NCBI GenBank assembly: GCA_934645175.1
Contig: CAKUDE010000012.1
Span: forward strand, 1-56,573
Length of the DNA stretch: 56,573 nucleotides
Direction: 5' to 3'
Source of the DNA: an uncultured Oscillospiraceae bacterium
GTDB lineage: Bacteria; Bacillota; Clostridia; Oscillospirales; Oscillospiraceae
The number at the start of each line of letters is the position of its first letter. The first letter of the stretch is position 1. The position numbers were made by a program, and so were the translations under genes. Below, in pieces: positions 50,201 to 56,573 of this stretch. The notes below the pieces were generated by a model that saw only the letters and a program-made list of their open reading frames with translations, had not been told where the DNA came from and ran no database searches.

Positions 50201-53200
50201 ACGATCTTGCCGTCCTTGCTCAGAAGGAAGACGCCTGCGACATAGCGGTTGTCCTGCACCACAACGTGCAGCTTTTCGCCGCCGAGCAGCTCGCGCGAGA
50301 TGGAATTGACCTCGGGGTCGGTGTTGTCGATGGTGAAGGTAACGCCCAGCTCGCTGCCCTTGCCCAGCTTGTCCCAATCGACGATGAAGTTGCCTTCCTC
50401 ATCGATGGTGTAGTAGCCGGGATACTCCGGAGCGGCCTGGAAGCCGAGACGGACACGAGTCCCCTCGGGCAGGGAATTGCCGTTGGCATCCTTACCGCGG
50501 AACGGTGTGAAGTAGATCTCGTCGGCCTCCATCACCCAGCTGCCGGAGTTAACATTCAGATAGATGCCGTCGAGGCTGCCGGTAGAGGAATTGAAATACT
50601 CTTCATCGGTGTCGGGGTTGTAGATGCGCACGCGGCTGTCAACACTGTGACGAATCTGAACGAAGCTGAAGCCGTCAAAGTAGGTACCGTCCTTGAAGGT
50701 GATGGCAAAGCGCTCGGGCAGATACTCTTCGTCGTAGAAGTACGGGTTGCCACAGAACTCGTCATAGGTGGTTCCTCGGCGGGTAACCATGACGTAGTTC
50801 CAGTCGAAGATGTAAGGATTACGCAGATCGCCGTTTTCCGTATCCCGGGTGGTGCGGCTGCTGCGGGTGCCGACGTCGAACATACCGGCGTCCGTCCAGG
50901 AGCCGTAGTAAGCAAAGATCGGCATACCGAGGTCGGAGGTCACGGCGCCCTGCGCGTCGGACTGCGCCTCGAAGCGGAGGTAGGTCTGAATGTAAGCGCC
51001 GCCGGTGTAGTCCCTGTCCAGCGCGGCCTTCTGTTCGTCGCTCAGCGCGACGGTAACCTCCAGCTCCACCTTGCCGTTGGCGGGAACCGTCACGGACTGG
51101 CTGCTGAGCTTGCCGAGGAAGAGGTAAGCGTCGTAGGATGTGATCTTGCCGTCGCCGTTGAGGTCGGCCTTGTCCATGTTGGCCAGCTCCTTGCGTACGC
51201 CGGTTACATAGTCCAGAATTGCCTGACCGTCGGCTGCGTCGACATCGCCGTCGCCGTCAAAGTCGAAGCCGTAGACCTCCTCGGGCAGAACGGCGGACTT
51301 GCCGTTGACGAGAACGGACAGGACGGCCTCCAGCTCGGTCAGAGAATAGCTCTGATATTTGACGGCCTGACCGTTGCTTTCACCGTCGATGTAGGCCTGC
51401 GTGTAGACGTTTGCACTCAGGAAGTAGGAAAGCTCGGCGTCGGTGAGGTTGTTGAGCGTGAGCTTTACGGTGTAAACACCCTTGCGTTCGGCATCCTCGC
51501 CCAGCTCGGCCTTGACCTTGCCGTCCGGCTGGCCTTCAACGAGAATATAGGAGCCTGCGGCAATGGCGTCGGAGATGTTGGCAAGGCCTGCGCCCTGCTT
51601 GAGCATGGAGTAGGGAAGTCCGCTCGCGGGGTCGATGACCGGCGTTGCCGTGCCCATGAGCAGGCTGTGAACGAGCTGGCGCTGGGTCAACCCGGTCTTT
51701 GTCAGCAAATCGTTTTCGCGGATGTACTGCGCCAGAAGCGCGGTCATACCGGCGATCTGCGGCGCGGCCATCGAGGTGCCGGACATGGATTCGTAGCCGG
51801 TGGTCTGACCGGCGATACCGTTGACGGAGTAGATATAGCCGCCGGGAGCGGTAATCTCGGGCTTGAGCGTCAGGTCGCCGGGGACACCCCAGGAGCTGAA
51901 GCTGCTCATCTGGCCGCCGTCGCTGATTTTGAGCGCCACATCCTTGCCGTAGACGGTCATCTTGCCGGTATACACGGTGTCGGAAACGGCGGTCGCCTCA
52001 CCCTTGACCACATCGGCAGCACCCTTGGAAATGGAAATACCGGGGATAGTGGCCTGCGAGTCGGTCAGGTTCATGGCGTAGTTCTTGCTCGGGTCGGTGT
52101 TGCACATAACATAGGCAACCGCGCCGAGCGAGGCGAGACGCTCGTGCACCTCCGCAAAGGTCAGGCCGCTTGCGGGAATATTGGAGGCACTCTGCTGCAG
52201 GAAGACGATCTTTCCGGCAACGTCAATGCCCTCAAAGTCCTCAGCCATGCCGGCCTTGTCGGCAAAATAGACGTACTCAAATTCCTTGCCGTTCCCTTCG
52301 GGATCCAGCGTAACGAAGGGCAGGTTCGGAGCACCTGCGGGCAGATACTCGTAATAGCTGAAGGCATAGCGGCCGAGGACAAAGCACTGCCTCATATCCG
52401 ACGTGTTGTTAATGGAAGCAACGGTAAAGGCTTCGCTGCGGCTGCCGGGGTTGCCGCCGGTATACATCGTCGGCGTGTCGAGATAGTTATAGCCGTTGGC
52501 ACCGGCAAACTGCGCCCAGGCGTAGCTGTTGCCCATCGAAATGCTCAGAACCAGATCGGTTTTGAGCACATTCTGCCAGATGCCGTCATAGTAATCATTG
52601 TAGTACTTGGTATAGCCGGGGGAAGGGGAGCCGAGCGACATATTGACTACGTCGCAGCCAAGCAGGACGGCGTCCTCAATGGCAACGAGGTAATCGGTTG
52701 CTCTTGCGCCGCCGGCGGAGTTGAACACGCGCATATTGATGATCTGCGCGTCCGGAGCCTGACCGACAACCTTTACGGTCTGAACGGCATCGGCAAAGCC
52801 TTCGCCGTCCGGAATGTAACGGTTGGCAGCGGAGATACCGGCGACATGGGAGCCGTGCTCGCTGACGCCGTCGGAATGATCCGTGCAGGCGCCCTTATCG
52901 GCGTAGTTATAGGAGAAGGGAACCTTGCCGCTGAGGTACAGATCCTCGGCGTTCAGCTCCGGTACAAGCTCCTTGATGTGCAGCTTCGGCAGAAGCTCGG
53001 TCAGCTCATCCAAATCCAGAATATCCACACTCTTGAGATAATCGTCGAGTGTCATGTCCTTGGCCTTGGCGTTCAGCTCCATCGCGTAGAGCCATGCGGC
53101 ATTATTGAAGGACTGATGCTTGTCGCTCAAGCCGGTGTCGAGGATGGCAACGCGGCTGCCGGCGCCGGTCAGTCCCGCCGACCAGACGCCCGTCGTACCG

Positions 53201-53739
53201 GTCATACCGGTGGCAAGGTACTGGTTCGGCTCGTCCGTCTCGGTTTCCGGGACGGAATAGAGCGGCTCAATGAGGACGTCCTTGACGCCGCTGACCGCCT
53301 TGATAGTTTCAATCTGTCCGTACAGGACATTCGCGGAAATCACGTTGGCCGTCAGTGTCAGGTTCCACTGAACGTCCAACCTGTTGCCGAGGACACCGGA
53401 AATCTTCTCGGTCAGTCCGTCTTGCGTGCGGCGCAGCGAGGCGGAATACTCCATTGCCGCAGCATTGGCAGCCAGGCCGGAGACGGAGAAGCCCTTGTCC
53501 AGGACGGAGGGCGTTTCGAGAACGATCGATACGCGAACCTCGTCGGTATCGGCGAATTCGATCGTATCGTCCTCTTCCTTCTCGGTCTTGCTGTTTTGCC
53601 TGAGCGCCGCGAGGCTCTCAAACTGATTCAGTCGCTTAAGGGTAACACCGCTGTCGTCCTGGGCGAGGACGGCCGGTATGAGCGACAGAACCATGCAAAG
53701 AACGAGCAGAAGGGACAAAATGCGTTTGGTCTGCTTCAT
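47263..53739 (-). CDS. Giant S-layer-anchored subtilisin-like protease with dockerin and cohesin-like modules
   Basis: 2158 residues. Order: signal peptide (1-26, ending AVLA); inhibitor-I9-like propeptide (about 70-165); S8 domain with Asp201 (AILDTGL), His295 (EHGSHVAG) and Ser656 (GTSMAAPQ), with a protease-associated insert (about 486-580). A type I dockerin with two Ca-binding repeats (DFDGDGDVDAADG and DLNGDGKITSYDA) lies at about 823-878. A long beta-rich middle follows, then a Big2-like domain (about 1485-1568), a cohesin-like segment (about 1851-1955) and three SLH repeats (about 1980-2155). It is secreted and held to the wall by SLH. It resembles the C5a-peptidase/lactocepin group. 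The substrate is unknown. Confidence 0.93.
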   Translation of the reverse strand: MKQTKRILSLLLVLCMVLSLIPAVLAQDDSGVTLKRLNQFESLAALRQNSKTEKEEDDTIEFADTDEVRVSIVLETPSVLDKGFSVSGLAANAAAMEYSASLRRTQDGLTEKISGVLGNRLDVQWNLTLTANVISANVLYGQIETIKAVSGVKDVLIEPLYSVPETETDEPNQYLATGMTGTTGVWSAGLTGAGSRVAILDTGLSDKHQSFNNAAWLYAMELNAKAKDMTLDDYLKSVDILDLDELTELLPKLHIKELVPELNAEDLYLSGKVPFSYNYADKGACTDHSDGVSEHGSHVAGISAANRYIPDGEGFADAVQTVKVVGQAPDAQIINMRVFNSAGGARATDYLVAIEDAVLLGCDVVNMSLGSPSPGYTKYYNDYYDGIWQNVLKTDLVLSISMGNSYAWAQFAGANGYNYLDTPTMYTGGNPGSRSEAFTVASINNTSDMRQCFVLGRYAFSYYEYLPAGAPNLPFVTLDPEGNGKEFEYVYFADKAGMAEDFEGIDVAGKIVFLQQSASNIPASGLTFAEVHERLASLGAVAYVMCNTDPSKNYAMNLTDSQATIPGISISKGAADVVKGEATAVSDTVYTGKMTVYGKDVALKISDGGQMSSFSSWGVPGDLTLKPEITAPGGYIYSVNGIAGQTTGYESMSGTSMAAPQIAGMTALLAQYIRENDLLTKTGLTQRQLVHSLLMGTATPVIDPASGLPYSMLKQGAGLANISDAIAAGSYILVEGQPDGKVKAELGEDAERKGVYTVKLTLNNLTDAELSYFLSANVYTQAYIDGESNGQAVKYQSYSLTELEAVLSVLVNGKSAVLPEEVYGFDFDGDGDVDAADGQAILDYVTGVRKELANMDKADLNGDGKITSYDAYLFLGKLSSQSVTVPANGKVELEVTVALSDEQKAALDRDYTGGAYIQTYLRFEAQSDAQGAVTSDLGMPIFAYYGSWTDAGMFDVGTRSSRTTRDTENGDLRNPYIFDWNYVMVTRRGTTYDEFCGNPYFYDEEYLPERFAITFKDGTYFDGFSFVQIRHSVDSRVRIYNPDTDEEYFNSSTGSLDGIYLNVNSGSWVMEADEIYFTPFRGKDANGNSLPEGTRVRLGFQAAPEYPGYYTIDEEGNFIVDWDKLGKGSELGVTFTIDNTDPEVNSISRELLGGEKLHVVVQDNRYVAGVFLLSKDGKIVYDRKAVNQTELGVESTVTFDYSQLPGDSFMIAVADYAGNETYYNVTIEGRPARQFTEKFRGYQSGRGFVAFDTDVNKDELRASESASSASHRLVTYADGRVIAANGNGRIDIYYEEDNFSKTLTLTDKGGNSAMLDLYFDPVSESLYTRLLRVGRDSSHAGYYAKIDMDTGDVTHKYLSFFCGDEKNIRVTGIAHVEGDLYYCIDNYNKVYSFRGMDPGENELTLIAEPTPGNTSLNNIQPFYYDHEEKCLWWVNPVSRVLVKIDPVTGETETFGTFTICPTDLWIPDYDASKDPGPHWYDPVDRLDSLTLSATKLELMIGESKELTYTYKPWNTSNNALSWTSDNEAVAVVRNGVITGVAEGTANITATSLLDPTKTATVAVNVSPVAVDTYGILQDPTGKVSIFNWNFADSAAPVLGNTVEISGLNSAARTRDGKLYINAGTAIYSLDPATGNVTLNGDSGHAYTDMTASVTFANTMYGISDFYGLYLFNPETGEVRSAFNLLSYVGTRGATRLIGVAYGGYFEYEDEDNEEYYDGEFFFLMDNLGNLYKVNIWEQEGKRYVQLASVWKVEDLAIQPRHIGDVDNTSLVYNAGTGSMTLSTYNGGVSEMYLLRSAGNTWSAFRLGATADETRPMALFSAGFKAEAPMSLPKSDPVVFETLSEISVEEFEALKLERNTEYTIDEDAKTVTVTVNAPRELTNGKLVLDYDRDALTLIRAEGIATLFSQNGDTLAFASKTGIASGETLVTLTFSYTDEATAAKLCLNFTELNEAHDETHFDLFVDLPYTEGNCPSKRYTDSLPAWAHDAIDFVTARGYMNGIETNLFGAYQSVTRAQAVTVLYRIAGSPAVEGTTAFTDVAEGQYFHDAVVWAYENGIVKGMSETSFAPQSALTREQMVTLLYRFAAYMGAEVETEATLDDFADAAKVQPYAVDAMLWAVENGIIIGNEYGLLDPSGSASRAQLAIVIERLCKGVLEAD

Positions 53740-53771
53740 TGCAATAGCTCCTTTCGGTCACAACGTGATAA

Positions 53772-53802
53772 TGTTGCGCAAATTGGCACGCCTTGTTGCG
53801 CA
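53772..53802 (-). repeat. Direct repeats in the 5' leader of the protease gene
   Basis: TGCGCAACA occurs twice on the minus strand (53802-53794 and 53780-53772), 22 bases apart start to start, about two helical turns. The first copy begins about where transcription should start. Spacing and position suggest a regulator-binding site. Confidence 0.5.
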
Positions 53803-53809
53803 TATCTAC

Positions 53810-53838
53810 ATGATACCATTCGTAACGACGCTTGTCAA
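53810..53838 (-). promoter_or_regulatory. Promoter of the S8 protease gene
   Basis: On the minus strand TTGACA (53838-53833), a 17-base spacer and TATCAT (53815-53810). AAAGGAGC stands before the ATG at 53739. Confidence 0.75.
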
Positions 53839-53932
53839 TCGTTTTTGTCGGAATTGAGAATAAAAACAGAAAAAATGTCATAAAATGAAAGAAATATCGA
53901 AAAATGTGTGAAAAAACGCATAAATTTACTTG

Positions 53933-53961
53933 TTGACAAAGATTCTGTGGTCGGTTACAAT
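53933..53961 (+). promoter_or_regulatory. Promoter of the GAPDH gene
   Basis: TTGACA (53933-53938), a 17-base spacer and TACAAT (53956-53961), about 60 bases before the start. The A/T-rich stretch just upstream could act as an UP element. Confidence 0.8.
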
Positions 53962-54020
53962 AAAAGCAGCTATACAATTCCCCCCTGCGATATGGACAAA
54001 ATGACGAAAGGATGACTACA

Positions 54021-55073
54021 ATGATTCCCATAGGCATCAATGGCTTCGGCCGCATTGGCAGAGTAGTGCTCCGCATTGCTGCTGCCGCGCCCGAACGGTT
54101 TCACATCTGCGGCATCAACCTTCGCAGCGCGGAGACGGATTACATGGCGTATCTCGTCAAGTATGATTCTGTTTTCGGGCCTTTCCCCGGCACTGTCGAC
54201 TACACTCCGAATTCTCTGATTATCAATGGCAGAGAAATCATGGTGTTCAGCGAATCCGACGCCTCCAAAATTCGCTGGAGCAAGTGTGGCGCAGAGTACA
54301 TCGTTGAATCAACCGGCGTATTCAACACCTTCTACCAGGCGTCCTTGCATTTCTCCGGCGGAGCCAAAAAAGTCGTTATCTCCGCTCCGGCGAAGGACGA
54401 AATCACGCCGACCTTTGTAATGGGCGTCAACCACGAGACATACCGCCCGACAATGGGCGTTGTTTCGAACGCCTCCTGTACCACCAACTGCCTCGCCCCG
54501 CTGGCCAAGGTGATTCAGACCCGCTTCGGCATTGAACAGGGCCTGATGTCCACCATTCACGCCGCAACCTCAAAGCAAAAGCCTGTGGACTCCCGCGCCG
54601 GTCGCGACTGGCGCACGGGCCGCTCAATCCTCGGCAACATCATCCCGTCCACGACCGGCGCCGCCAAGGCGGTCAGCCGCGTGATCCCGGAGTTGAAGGG
54701 TAAGCTGACCGGTATGTCCTTCCGCGTACCATGTAACGATGTGTCTGTCGTAGACCTGACCGCCCGCCTGTGCAAGTCCGCGAGCTACAAGGAGATCTGC
54801 GCGGCGGTGCGGGAGGCCAGCGAGACGGATATGAAGGGCATCATCGGCTATACCGAAGATCAGGTGGTCTCCGCCGATATTCTCGGCAATTATAACACCT
54901 GTGTCTTTGACGCCTCCGCCGGCATTATGCTCGATGACAACTTCGTCAAGCTCATTGCGTGGTATGACAATGAGTGGGGCTATTCCGCCAAGGTGCTTGA
55001 GCTGATTGAGCATATGTACCATACCGATAACGAAGCCGTGCGTCCCGTTACGCTGGAAGAGGATCTTCGGTAA
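54021..55073 (+). CDS. gap: Glyceraldehyde-3-phosphate dehydrogenase
   Basis: 350 residues: GINGFGRIGR at the N-terminus, catalytic Cys153 in SNASCTTNC, STIHAAT, and the C-terminal WYDNEWGYSAKV. It oxidises glyceraldehyde-3-phosphate in glycolysis. ATG 54021 is nine bases after AAAGGATGAC; an ATG three codons earlier overlaps that site. After the second strand the sequence is GINLRSAETDYM: the Asp that fixes NAD in typical glycolytic enzymes (VND) is replaced by Leu, so cofactor preference may be relaxed or NADP. The gene is alone; no pgk or tpi follows. Confidence 0.94.
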   Translation: MIPIGINGFGRIGRVVLRIAAAAPERFHICGINLRSAETDYMAYLVKYDSVFGPFPGTVDYTPNSLIINGREIMVFSESDASKIRWSKCGAEYIVESTGVFNTFYQASLHFSGGAKKVVISAPAKDEITPTFVMGVNHETYRPTMGVVSNASCTTNCLAPLAKVIQTRFGIEQGLMSTIHAATSKQKPVDSRAGRDWRTGRSILGNIIPSTTGAAKAVSRVIPELKGKLTGMSFRVPCNDVSVVDLTARLCKSASYKEICAAVREASETDMKGIIGYTEDQVVSADILGNYNTCVFDASAGIMLDDNFVKLIAWYDNEWGYSAKVLELIEHMYHTDNEAVRPVTLEEDLR

Positions 55074-55099
55074 ATAAAAAGTATATTGTGTGCTGCAAC

Positions 55100-55145
55100 G
55101 ACGCCGCCCTCGGAGGATCCGAAGGCGGCGTCGCGATGATTTTTT
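55100..55145 (+). terminator. Terminator of gap
   Basis: GACGCCGCCCTCGGA (55100-55114) pairs with TCCGAAGGCGGCGTC (55118-55132), one mismatch. A T6 run follows seven bases later. Confidence 0.75.
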
Positions 55146-55236
55146 ATGCAGAGAGAAGCCTGACCGTCATGGAATATACCCGGATGAAACGGACAGAGAA
55201 AGAAGCGCGTACTGCTCCTTTCGGTAGTGTCAAGAT

Positions 55237-56559
55237 AATTGCGCAAAAATATTTGCAGACTCGGTTGAATGAAATCAGCCGGCAATAGAGACGTCGTTTA
55301 AAGCCGCCTCCAGATGCTTCATATTCATGTATTTCTTGTTGCCCCACTGGGTACCCGCCACGTGGCGAAGTCTGGCACAAACCAGCATCAGGGCGGAGTT
55401 TCCGTCCGGGAACGTCCCAACCACGCGGGTTCTGCGGCGGATCTCACGATTCAGCCGCTCAATCACATTGTTGGTGCGGATGCGCGTCCAGCGCTCGCTG
55501 GGAAAATCACAGTAGGTCAGCGTCTCCTCAATGCCGTCCTCGACCTTCTTGGCGGCTTCCTTCAGCCTCATGGCTCTCAGCTCGGCGACCACGGCTTTCG
55601 CCTTCTCGCGGGAGGCCTTCTTGTTCTCCTGCGCGTGGATCGCCTTGAGCATTTTCGCTACAATTTTGACCTTGGATCTGGGCACAACGGAGAAAACATT
55701 GCGGTAAAAGTGAACGGTGCAGCGCTGGTATCTGGCGTCCGGGAACACCTCGCCCACGGCCTCCAGCATCCCCATGCACTTGTCGCCGACGATGAGCTTC
55801 ACGCCGTCCAGACCGCGTCCCCGGAGCCACTGGAAGAAGCTGACCCAGCTGGCCTTGTCCTCCTTCATCCCTTCGGCGGCACCCAGAACCTCACGGAAAC
55901 CGTCCTCATTCACGGCAATTGCCACCAGAATCGCAACATTTTCGTACTCTCCGCCCCAGTTGCGGCGCAGATAGATGCCGTCCACATAGACGTACGGGTA
56001 TCTGCCGCCCTGCAAAGGGCGGTTCCTCCAGTCCTCAATGTGGACGTAGGCTTTCTTGTTCAGCTCACTGACCGTGGAGGCCGAAACCTTGGCACCCCAC
56101 AGCGCCTCGGTGATGTCCTCCACACGGCGCACGGAGACGCCTGCCAGATACATCTCGATGAGGGCCTCCTCCACGCTGCTTTCCCGGCGGCGATACCGCT
56201 CAATGATGGCCGTCTCGAAGGACACGCCCTTGAGCCGGGGCATGTGGAGCGTGACGTCGCCGGAGGTCGTGGTAAGATTCCGGTCATAATGGCCGCTGCG
56301 GTAGCCCTGACGGGCCTCGCTGCGCTCGTAGCGAGCGGCTTGTGCCAGGGACTCCGCCTCCTTCTCCAGCAGCTCGTTCAGCGTTTCTTCTACGCTTCCG
56401 CGGACCAATTCCCGGATTTGCCCCTTGATAATTTCCTCGTTCAGCTGTACAATCTTCTCGGACATAGTTTGCTGTCTCCTTTCAGAATGGTGTGTCGTAA
56501 CTTCATTCTACCAGAGTCTGCAAACTATGTCTCCTTTTTCGCTTCCTTTTTGCGCAATT
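55237..56559 (-). mobile_element. IS256-family insertion sequence
   Basis: AATTGCGCAAAAA (55237-55249) and its exact complement (56547-56559) are 13-bp inverted repeats around the transposase. A second, inner pair is TTTGCAGACTC (55252-55262) with GAGTCTGCAAA (56514-56524). True ends probably extend about ten bases further out (near 55226 and to or past 56573), where similarity is imperfect. I could not identify a target duplication because the window stops there. Confidence 0.85.
55275..56465 (-). CDS. IS256-family (Mutator-type) transposase
   Basis: 396 residues, full length. DDE catalytic residues are in VYVDGIYL (Asp), IVGDKCMG (Asp) and NNVIERLNREIRRRTR (Glu). CTVHFYRNVF is the CxxH motif of this family, and the N-terminal part has RYERSEARQGYRSGHYDRNL. 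ATG 56465 follows AAAGGAG. No frameshift is seen, so it is probably active or recently so. Confidence 0.96.
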   Translation of the reverse strand: MSEKIVQLNEEIIKGQIRELVRGSVEETLNELLEKEAESLAQAARYERSEARQGYRSGHYDRNLTTTSGDVTLHMPRLKGVSFETAIIERYRRRESSVEEALIEMYLAGVSVRRVEDITEALWGAKVSASTVSELNKKAYVHIEDWRNRPLQGGRYPYVYVDGIYLRRNWGGEYENVAILVAIAVNEDGFREVLGAAEGMKEDKASWVSFFQWLRGRGLDGVKLIVGDKCMGMLEAVGEVFPDARYQRCTVHFYRNVFSVVPRSKVKIVAKMLKAIHAQENKKASREKAKAVVAELRAMRLKEAAKKVEDGIEETLTYCDFPSERWTRIRTNNVIERLNREIRRRTRVVGTFPDGNSALMLVCARLRHVAGTQWGNKKYMNMKHLEAALNDVSIAG

Positions 56560-56573
56560 TATTGTACCTTATC

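Noticed and set aside
49306..53883. A 1525-codon open frame on the strand opposite the giant protease
   Set aside because: It is an exact shadow of the protease gene: no ribosome binding site, no domain, and low-complexity Val/Gly/Asp composition that results from GC-rich third positions on the real strand.
55088..55288. A 66-codon frame between gap and the IS
   Set aside because: It runs through the gap terminator and into the IS left end and has no ribosome binding site.

Overview
The window looks like the chromosome of a spore-forming, GC-rich Clostridia member of the gut Oscillospiraceae type. This rests on the gene content and order (cdaA-cdaR, then yicC-remA-gmk-rpoZ-priA-def-fmt-rsmB-rlmN-prpC-prkC-rsgA), an archaeal/eukaryal-type prolyl-tRNA synthetase, a recognisable spoVT C-terminal half, SLH-anchored surface protein architecture and corrinoid C1 genes. 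The species cannot be named from sequence alone. The right edge stops inside the terminal inverted repeat of an IS256-type element, which is what a contig break at a multicopy IS would look like.

Region 1 (1-11.8 kb) is mobile-element territory. It starts with debris: a TnpW-like fragment, a broken sigma-like fragment, an aldo/keto reductase fragment and a truncated membrane protein. A complete transport cassette follows: a TetR regulator with its own promoter and palindrome, a fused EcfA-EcfA'-EcfT protein, an S component and two half-size ABC exporters. The region ends with a large serine recombinase. The recombinase reading frame runs without interruption into about 150 residues that match the C-terminal part of the sporulation regulator SpoVT. 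The simplest reading is that the element integrated inside spoVT and its recombinase gene now crosses the right junction.

Region 2 (11.9-17.3 kb, minus strand) is a corrinoid methyl-transfer operon: PucR-type regulator, methyltetrahydrofolate:corrinoid methyltransferase, corrinoid protein, reductive activator (RACE) and a DUF2284 protein. No substrate-specific methyltransferase is encoded here. A TGTGCA-N3-TGCACA palindrome sits just upstream of the regulator's -10 box. Region 3 (17.5-21.1 kb) holds a translationally coupled CBM9-like protein and a large transglutaminase-like protein.

Region 4 (21.2-25.1 kb) is a small surface-protein island. An XRE regulator diverges from a pilin-like gene whose promoter is embedded in a perfect 14-bp inverted repeat. 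A convergent 671-residue pilin-signal protein and a small membrane protein follow, with four copies of a dispersed palindromic repeat. Region 5 (25.3-30.0 kb) carries serine dehydratase, a small unknown protein, proS, two tiny overlapping ORFs, and a DUF3343 protein coupled to a class V aminotransferase/cysteine desulfurase.

Region 6 (30.1-45.6 kb) is one long plus-strand run of housekeeping and signalling genes: c-di-AMP synthesis, an uncharacterised DUF5685/J-protein pair, RNA and translation functions, and the PrpC/PrkC phosphatase-kinase pair. Region 7 (46.0-56.6 kb) carries an ArsR-type regulator, a 2158-residue secreted subtilisin-like protease with PA, dockerin, Ig-like, cohesin-like and three SLH modules, a divergent GAPDH, and an IS256-family transposase at the window edge.
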